Below are positions 56,366 to 64,000 of a DNA stretch of 64,000 nucleotides, in pieces. The first letter of the stretch is position 1; every line of letters starts with the position of its first letter. The notes under the pieces are model-generated. The model had not been told where the DNA came from. It ran no database searches and saw only the letters and a list, made by a program, of their open reading frames with translations. Origin of the DNA: Monodelphis domestica. Lineage: Eukaryota; Chordata; Mammalia; Didelphimorphia; Didelphidae. The stretch covers positions 26,772,625-26,836,624 of the forward strand of contig NC_077230.1 of NCBI RefSeq assembly GCF_027887165.1. Reading direction: 5' to 3'. The translations under genes were made by a program, and so were the position numbers.

Positions 56366-57111
56366 CAGTATGCCATTTTGATTAAATCTTGACTACTATA
56401 AATACATATATGTATACATTTACATATTTTTTTTAGTTTTATGACATTTATTACATTGTAAAAAGTCAGTTGTTAACCTCTCCATATGTACCTCTGTCCC
56501 CTGGCCCTAATTAACTCCCCAAATTAACCCAACTCATTGATAGAGGAAGAACTGGAGGAGGTAGCTCAGGGCTGATGAGGGGAGGGAGGTCTGAGGAAAG
56601 GGAAGCAAAGTGCATTGTGATTGGTGTATAGCTCTTGGAGCTAGGACTGCAGGGTAAAGGGAAAGATAGGGTCCCAGATGCCAAGAGGCAACATGGGCAG
56701 AGCTAGTTGGCACTGATGCCCACAAGTCTCTCCCTTAGGGTGAGTCCAGGCCTCCTAAGAGACCAGAGCTAGCCTGGAGTGAGCTCTGGGTAAGCCCCAA
56801 GTCTGATCTCTCAGTTCTCAGGGAAACCTCCCAGAGATGATGAGCAGAAGACAAAGACAGTCCCTTCTCTCTGGATGATGTCTCTAGGAAGTGCTGCCCA
56901 CATTCCCTTCACTGATTTCTCAATTTGGTTCCAATGAGAACATCAGTAGTGGCTGGGCCAGGCCCAGGGGAGGCATCGACACAGTGTGCAACCAGAAGAG
57001 GGACAGGATGAGAAGCCCCCAGTGGTGTGACAGGAGGGGTAGTCCCTCTACAATACATATATAAATACACATATGTATTTATAGTAGTCAAGATTTAATC
57101 AAAATATACTA
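56366..57111. repeat. Long inverted-repeat (fold-back) structure
   Basis: 56375-56415 and 57065-57105 are reverse complements at 40 of 41 positions (ATTTTGATTAAATCTTGACT…). Homology extends outward to AGTAT (56366, 57111) across a 3-nt gap. The 649 bp between are much more GC-rich and A/G-purine-rich than the arms and contain no recognised element. It could be a long-TIR MITE or an inverted duplication. No target duplication is evident. Confidence 0.85.
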
Positions 57112-57600
57112 TATTATAGCCAGACTGGCTAGTTTCATAATCGCTCAAGTTTGAAACTGGAATGAGACACTTTTAGACCACTGAGCAGGTCTCAACAACA
57201 AAAGTTTACTTAGCCATTAAATGCAAAGAATTTTAAATAAGGAGTACTGGTTCAGGTAGGCATAGTCTGACTTGTCTCCATACTAAAGCATGTCTGATCA
57301 TCAACACCTGATGATTCAAATACATGAGAGACATCCACCAAGAGTGAGGGACATTCTTTTGTATAGAATCCAAGTGTCCAGTCCCTGGTAAGTTAATGCA
57401 GCATTTTTGGAACTTCTGCATTGGATCCAGCCAAGAAAATCGGTACCTGAGTGATAGTAAACTATTTCTTTTGGGCCACTTCATCTACAGACTAGCTCTA
57501 TATGCCATATCATACTTCACATCCAGCTACAAATGTACTCTCTACTTGTGGACACACACATATGCCCTCTTCCTTTTGTCTACTGTTCACATCAAGAGCT
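57112..57600. other. Unassigned DNA
   Basis: Nothing recognised. Confidence 0.35.
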
Positions 57601-57604
57601 GTCT

Positions 57605-57705
57605 CTTTAATTGATCTATTTTTCTTTCTTATATTTATTTTTCCAGCCTTGGAACATGATTTAGAACATATTGAGTGCTTAATAAATTCTTTTTGATTCA
57701 TTAAT
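57605..57705 (+). mobile_element. L2 3' end
   Basis: 'gccttggaacatgatttaga … ttgagtgcttaataaattct' matches the L2 tail. Confidence 0.6.
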
Positions 57706-57717
57706 TTGCAGGACTCA

Positions 57718-57722
57718 TGTGT

Positions 57723-57765
<43 letters not shown>
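57718..57765. repeat. (GT)n microsatellite
   Basis: GT repeat with one TATG interruption. Confidence 0.92.
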
Positions 57766-57769
57766 TGTT

Positions 57770-59079
57770 GTGTAGATAAATAGGAAAACTAGCAAATTAG
57801 CTATTCCCTCTTTGATGGCCTTCACCTTTATGTGAGCAAAGTAACTCTTTTCCATTTCTTTTCTTTACCTAGCATTTGAAGAAACTGTCTTTCCCCCTTA
57901 ATGTCTCCATACCATCTCATTAAAGAAGAAACCAAGTCTTCAGAGAAAAGTTAGAATGGATTTTGCCTCTGAGAAAAGCCTAGCACTAGTGTATTTTCTA
58001 TTCTTAGATTTGCTTGCTTGTGGATCAGACTTCTGTCAAAGGGAAAACCTTGGATTCAGCATTTGTTTTGTTTTGGGAAGGTTATAAAATGTAGTGACAT
58101 ATAAAATAAACTGATCCTGAGGCTTCTCATTTACCTTAGGATTCTCTGGCCACTCTAGAATCATGGCAACTTAGGAAGAAAATCTGACTCTCTTTCTCTT
58201 CATTATTCTTTCATATTTTGCTAGAGAGAAAAATTTATTTTAATGCTATATCATTTGATTTTTGATATTAAACTGTAACATTGCTTCTTCAGTCTAAGCT
58301 CAAGAGATTTCTCTGATAGTCTTAGAAATGTCCTTGCATATTATCTCAGTAATCAAGACAAAGATGCAGGGTCCTGGATCATCTCAAATACAGCTGTTGT
58401 CTCTCTGACAGCTCATTATTCAGCCCTTCCCGGAACATCAAAAGACAGCTCTAATTGGTGGACACTTAATGAGAAAGTGGGTTTAAGAGCTCTTTGCTCC
58501 TCTTGAATTACCAGCATCATTAAGAAGAGAGGTCAACTGAAAAATCATCCTGGCCATGAAATTTTAGTAGCTCTTGGGAATCTAGGTGAAAAGATTGAGC
58601 TTCAAGCTTCACCTTCTTAAGCCACACTTCAATAGCAAGGGGCACCAAGAGCAGAAGCTCATCACCCCAGGAGAAATTCTTCTTTAGGTTAGATTCTATT
58701 TATAGAGAAAACAGAGCTCAAATCCCTATTCAGAAGTTGCTTTAGGGCAGAAAGTTACATAGTGTAATTGCTGGAGACTTGTAGAAATTCCTTTTTAGTG
58801 CCCATCACTGTATTCATGATCGAAGGCTGGCAATGTTCAACAAAAGGAACTTTTCCAGAATTCTATTAGGGAAAATAAGAGAGTAAAATAAGGAACAGAG
58901 ATGCTGCTTGGGGCAAATGTAACAATGATGCCTGACAACAGAGTGAAGACAGATCTGGTGCATTCTTATTTCATTTCCATTATCTCTACCAAGGAGAAGG
59001 GCCTTTACAACTGAAATGATAGATTAAAAATGACTAATGGAGTTGACATCAAAGATCAATGAGGAGAATGTAAGAAAGC
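57770..59079. other. Repeat-poor stretch with homeodomain-like motif cluster
   Basis: 1.3 kb without recognised repeats. 58450-58525 holds four TAAT/ATTA cores (tctaattggt, acttaatgag, tgaattacca, tcattaagaa). May be a non-coding regulatory element; see findings. Confidence 0.4.
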
Positions 59080-59756
59080 ATTTATCTGTTCTTTTTTAAA
59101 AAATTTAGAATATTTTTTCATGATTCAGCATTCAGGATCCCCCCCCCCCCCCACACACACACCTTTTTCCTTCCCCACTCCTGGAGCTAAAAAGTAATTC
59201 CACTGGGTTATACATGTATCATTGTTCAAAAATTATTTCCATGTCATTCATATCTGCAGTAGAACAATCCTTTAAAAACAAAACCCTAATCATATACCTA
59301 TCAAACCATGTGAACAATCATGCTTTTCTTCTGAGTTTTTACTCTCATAGTTCTTTCTCTGGATGTGGATAGCGTTCTTTCTCATAAGTTCTTCTGGATT
59401 GTTTTGAGTCATTGCATTGCTGCTAGTAGAGAAGTCTATTGCATTTGATTGTGCCACAGTGTATCAGTTTCACGGTACAATGTTCTCCTGGTTCTGCTCC
59501 TTTCACTCTGCATCAATTTCTGGAGGTCTTTCCAGTTCACATGAAATTCTTCCAGTTCATTATTCCTTTCACAATAGTATTCCATCACCATCAGATACCA
59601 CAATTTGTTGTTCAGCCATTCCCCAATCAATGTACACCCTCCTCGTTTTCCAATTTTATGCAACCACAAAGAGCATGGCTATAAATATTTTCCTTTATTA
59701 TCTCTTTGGGGTACAAACCCAGCAGTGATATGGCTGGGTCAAAGGGTAGGCATTCT
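59080..59756 (-). mobile_element. Older L1 3' region hosting the young L1
   Basis: Minus orientation L1: 3' UTR with C13 run and (CA)n at 59139-59162, then ORF2 C-terminal text ('agtattccatcaccatcaga', 'agccattccccaatcaatgt', 'ggggtacaaacccagcagtg'). It is interrupted at 'aggcattctttt' by the young L1 that follows. Confidence 0.88.
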
Positions 59757-62700
59757 TTTTTTTTTTTAAATTATATTTTATTTGATCATTTCCAAGCATT
59801 ATTCATTAAAGACATAGATCATTTTCTTTTCCTCCCCCTCACCCCCTGTAGCCGACGCGTGATTCCACTGGGCATTACATGTTTTCTTGATTTGAACCCA
59901 TTGCTATGTTGATAATATTTGCATTAGAATGTTCATTTAGAGTCTCTCCTCTGTCATGTCCCCTCAACCGCTGTATTCAGGCAGTTGCTTTTCCTCGGTG
60001 TTTCCACTCCCATAGTTTATCCTTTGCTTATGAATAGTGTTTTTTTCTCCTAGATCCCTGCAAATTGTTCAGGGACATTACACTGCCACCAATGGAGAAG
60101 TCCATTAAGTTCGATTATACCACAGTGTATTAGTCTCTGTGTACAATGTTCTCCTGGTTCTGCTCCTCTCGCTCTGCATCACTTCCTGGAGGTTGTTCCA
60201 GTCTCCATGGAATTCCTCCACTTTATTATTCCATTTAGCACAATAGTATTCCATCACCAACATATACCACAATTTGTTCAGCCATTCCCCAATTGATGGG
60301 CATCCCCTCGTTTTCCAGTTCTTGGCCACCACAAAGAGCGCAGCTATGAATATTTTTGTACAAGTCTTTTTATCCAGTCTCTTTGGGGTACAGACCCAGC
60401 AGTGCTATGGCTGGATCAAAGGGTAGATATTCTTTTGTCGCCCTTTGGGCATAGTTCCAAATTGCCCTCCAGAATGGTTGGATCAGTTCACAACTCCACC
60501 AGCAATGAATTAATGTCCCTACTTTGCCACATCCCCTCCAGCATTCATTACTTTCCTTTGCTGTTATGTTAGCCAATCTGCTAGGTGTGAGGTGATCCCT
60601 CAGAGTTGATATTATTTGCATCTCTCTGATTATAAGAGATTTAGAACACTTCTTCATGTGCTTATTAATAGTTTTGATTTCTTTATCTGAGAACTGCCTG
60701 TCCATGTCCCTTGCCCATTTATCAATTGGAGAATGGCTTGATTTTTTGTACAATTGATTTAGCTCTTTATAAATATGAATAATTAAACCTTTGTCAGAGG
60801 TTTCTATGAAGATTTTTTCCTAATTTGTTGTTTCCCTTCTGATTTTAGTTACATTGGTTTTGTTTGTACAAAAGCTTTTTAGTTTGATGTAGTCAAAATT
60901 ATTTATTTTATATTTTGTGATTCTTTCTATGTCTTGCTTGGTTTTAAAGCCTTTCCCCTCCCAAAGGTCTGACATGTATACTATTCTGTGTTTACCCAAT
61001 TTACTTATGGTTTCCTTCTTTATGTTTAAGTCACTCACCCATTTTGAATTTATCTTGGTGTAGGGTGTGAGGTGTTGATCTATTCCTAGTCTCTCCCACA
61101 CTGTCTTCCAATTTTCCCAGCAGTTTTTATGAAATAGTGGATTTTTGTCCCCAAAGCTGGGATCTTTGCGTTTATCGTATACTGTCTTGCTGAGGTCACT
61201 TTCCCCCAGTCTATTCCACTGATCTTCCTTTCTGTTTCTTAGCCAGTACCAAATTGTTTTGATGACTGCTGCTTTGTAATATAGTTTAAGGTCAGGGACT
61301 GCAAGGCCCCCATCATATGTGTTTTTTTTTTTCATTATTTCCCTGGATATCCTTGATCTTTTGTTCTTCCAAATGAACTTTGTTATGGTTTTTTCTAAAT
61401 CAGTGAAGAAGTATTTTGGTAGTTCAATGGGTATGGCACTAAATAGATAAATAAGTTTGGGTAGGATGGTCATTTTTATTATAGTGGCTCGTCCTATCCA
61501 TGAGCAGTTAATGTTTTTCCAATTGCTCAAGTCTAGTTTTAGTTGTGTGGAGAGTGTTTTGTAGTTGTATTCATATAGTTCCTGTGTTTGTCTCGGGAGG
61601 TAGATTTCTAGTATTTTATTTTGTCTAAGGTGATTTTGAATGGGATTTCTCTTTCTAGTTTTTGCTGCTGAGCTGTGTTGGAGATATATAGAAAAGCTGA
61701 TGACTTATGTGGGTTTATTTTGTATCCTGCAACTTTGCTAAAGTTGTTGATTATTTCAATTAGCTTTTTGGTTGAATCTCTAGGATTCTTTAAGTAGACC
61801 ATCATGTCATCTGCAAAGAGTGATAACTTGGTCTCCTCCTTGCCTATTTTGATGCCTTCAATTTCTTTTTCTTCTCTAATTGCTACTGCTAGTGTTTCTA
61901 GTACAATGTCAAATAGTAGAGGTGATAATGGGCATCCTTGTTTCACTCCTGATCTTATTGGGAATGCATCTAGTTTATCCCCATTGCAGATGATATTAGC
62001 TGATGGTTTTAGATATATACTGTTTATTATTTTTAGGAATGACCCTTCTATTCCTATGCTTTCTAGTGTTTTTAATAGGAATGGGTGTTGTATTTTATCA
62101 AATGCCTTTTCTGCATCTATTGAGATAATCATGTGGTTCTTGCTGGTTTGCTTGTTGATGTGGTCAATTATGTGGATGGTTTTCCTAATGTTGAACCAGC
62201 CCTGCATCCCTGGTATAAATCCTACTTGATCATGGTGAATGATCCTTCTGATCACTTGCTGGAGTCTTTTTGCTAGTATCCTATTTAAATTTTTGCATCT
62301 ATATTCATTAGGGAGATTGGTCTATAGTTTTCTTTCTCTGTTTTTGACCTGCCTGGTTTTGGAATCAGTACCATGTTTGTGTCGTAAAAGGAGTTTGGTA
62401 GAACTCCCTCTTTGCTTATTATGTCAAATAGTTTGTATAGTATTGGGATTAACTGTTCTCTGAATGTTTGATAGAATTCACTGGTGAATCCATCAGGCCC
62501 TGGGGATTTTTTCTTAGGAAGTTCTTTGATGGCTTGTTGGATTTCATTTTCTGATATGGGATTATTTAAGAATTCTATTGCCTCTTCTGTTAGTCTAGGC
62601 AGTTTGTATTTTTGTATATATTCATCCATATCTCCTAAATTGGTGTATTTATTGCCATATAATTGGGCAAAGTAATTTCTAATGATTGCTTTAATTTCCT

Positions 62701-64000
62701 CTTCATCGGAGGTGCTGTCCCCCTTTTCATCTTTAATGCTGTTAATTTGCTTTTCTTCCTTCCTTTTTTTAATTAGATTGACCAGTACTTTGTCTATTTT
62801 GTTTGCTTTTTCAAAGTACCAGCTTCTTGTCTTATTTATTAAATCAATTGTTCTATCACTTTCGATTTTATTAATTTCTCCCTTAATTTTTAGGATTTCT
62901 AGTTTGGTTTTCTGCTGGGGGGTTTTAATTTGATCGCTTTCGAATTTTTTCATTTGCATTTCCAATTGATTGATCTCTGCTCTCCCTAGTTTGTTAATAT
63001 AAGCATTCAGGGATATGAATTTACCTCTGATTACCGCTTTGGCTGCATCCCAAAATGTTTGAAAGGATGTCTCGCCATTGTCATTTTCCTCGATGAAATT
63101 ATTAATTGTTTCTATGATTTCTTCTTTAACTAAATGGTTTTGGAGTATTATATTGTTTAATTTCCAATTGGTTTTAGATTTGGTTTTCCATGTACCATTA
63201 CTAATCATTATTTTTATTGCCTTGTGATCTGAGAAGGCTGCATTCATTATTTCTGCTTTTCTGCATTTGTGTGCTATGTTTCTGTGACCTAATGTATGGT
63301 CAATTTTTGTGAATGTGCCATGTGGTGCTGAGAAGAAGGTGTATTCCTTTTTATCCCTATTTATTTTTCTCCATATGTCTATTAATTCTAATTTTTCTAA
63401 GATTTCATTCACTTCCTTTACCTCTTTCTTATTTATTTTTTGATTTGATTTATCTAAATTTGATAATGGTTGGTTCAAGTCTCCCACTAATATGGTTTTA
63501 CTGTCTATTTCTTCCTTCAATTCTCCTAGTTTCTCCATTAGAAATTTGGGTGCTATATTATTTGGTGCATACATGTTGATTAATGATATTTCCTCATTGT
63601 CTAGAGTCCCTTTTAACAAAATATAATTACCTTCCCTATCCCTTTTGATCAGGTCTATTTTTGCTTTGGCTTTATCAGATATCATGATTACCACTCCTGC
63701 CTTCTTTCTGTCAGTTGAGGCCCAGAAGGTCTTACTCCATCCTTTAATTCTGACCTTGTGGGTGTCAACCTGACTCATGTGTGTTTCTTGAAGACAAGAT
63801 ATGGTAGGGTTTTGGATTCTAATCCATTCTGCTATTCGTCTACGTTTTATGGGTGAGTTCATCCCATTCACGTTCAAAATTATGATTGTCATTTGTGGAC
63901 TCCCTGGCATTTTAATATCCTTCCCTAATTCTAACCTTTTCTTCTTTGGCTCTACCTTTTAGCCCAGTGATTTACTTTGAATCAGTCCCCCTTGTCCCCT
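59757..64000 (-). mobile_element. Young L1, 3' end to inter-ORF spacer, continues past the window
   Basis: Minus orientation, T-rich 3' end at 59757. 3' UTR to about 60105, ORF2 to about 63910, inter-ORF spacer to the edge. Near-identical in its 3' part to the L1 at 40.1-43.9 kb, but it retains the whole endonuclease and RT. ORF1 and the 5' UTR would lie beyond 64000. The element is inserted in an older L1. Confidence 0.95.
60105..63910 (-). pseudogene. L1 ORF2 (endonuclease-reverse transcriptase), lightly broken
   Basis: Sense order from 63910. The endonuclease has [22 protein letters not shown] and AFSDHKAI motifs, giving the catalytic N, E, D/N and SDH residues. The RT has [44 protein letters not shown] and an intact [10 protein letters not shown] (61795-61830 region). 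The thumb and C-terminal cysteine motif ECWRGCGKVGTLIHCWWSC end the protein. Open segments are 62285-63910, 61608-62255, 60820-61530, 60370-60753 and 60105-60332, so about four interruptions. Together they approach the ~1270 residues usual for L1 ORF2p. It nicks target DNA and reverse-transcribes L1 RNA; this copy cannot do so as it stands. Confidence 0.93.

Larger units (their letters stand above)
45678..64000 (+). other. Presumed intron 1 of the ciliary-type gene
   Basis: Begins with the donor GTAATG. Everything to the right edge is repeats and unassigned DNA, and no second exon can be proved. One open, splice-bounded, phase-compatible segment (53321-53425) is noted under findings. Confidence 0.5.

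Noticed and set aside
61804-63579. Several plus-strand open frames of 60-141 codons
   Set aside because: Antisense of L1 ORF2; hydrophobic, no family resemblance.
1-64000. CRISPR arrays, bacterial operons, plasmid or phage features
   Set aside because: Nothing of the kind; the sequence is vertebrate nuclear DNA.

Overview
This looks like a marsupial nuclear genome. It carries marsupial-type L1 elements, tRNA-derived SINEs that end in the lineage's characteristic 'cctagctgcc' box, a MAR1-type SINE, MIR/THER-like CORE-SINEs, long L2 remnants and an OposCharlie-like hAT element. I cannot fix the species. The DNA is AT-rich, non-bacterial and dominated by interspersed repeats. Almost every long open frame belongs to a retroelement or is a shadow of one.

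The one well-supported host gene signal is at 45.3-45.7 kb on the + strand. A CpG-rich promoter with an NRF1-like site and an RFX X-box precedes an ATG in good Kozak context. It opens a 51-codon exon that ends in a clean splice donor. The peptide reads as the start of an ASH/MSP-type (ciliary) beta-domain; a CFAP47-like protein is my best guess, not a firm identification. The remaining 18 kb would be intron 1 or would contain further exons I cannot prove.

Layout. 1-2 kb: a microsatellite and an old hAT remnant. 2-6.6 kb: an ancient + strand L1 split by a solo LTR and by a Tigger1-type MITE, which is itself split by another L1 fragment. 6.8-17.4 kb: SINEs, an LTR, CR1/L3-like repeats and a long L2 copy that includes its YADD RT motif. 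17.5-26.8 kb: a broken gammaretrovirus-like (ERV1) provirus on the minus strand (gag NC, protease, RT, RNase H, integrase), into which two LTRs of another family have landed. 27-38 kb: L1, LTR, RTE and SINE debris, including one LTR inside another. 38-44.5 kb: a Russian-doll cluster of L1 copies with readable target-site duplications. Its youngest member keeps the element's true 5' end, ORF1 and 3' end but has lost most of ORF2. 45-59 kb: the promoter and first exon, then SINE/CR1/L2-rich intronic DNA with a hAT MITE (perfect 8-bp duplication) and an unexplained 41-nt inverted repeat. 59-64 kb: a young minus-strand L1 running off the right edge, inserted in an older L1.

I found no convincing undescribed multi-gene system. 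The most unusual items are the inverted-repeat structure at 56.4-57.1 kb, the ciliary-type promoter, the L1 nest with an inverted patch, and the extra coding-like block between nucleocapsid and protease in the provirus.
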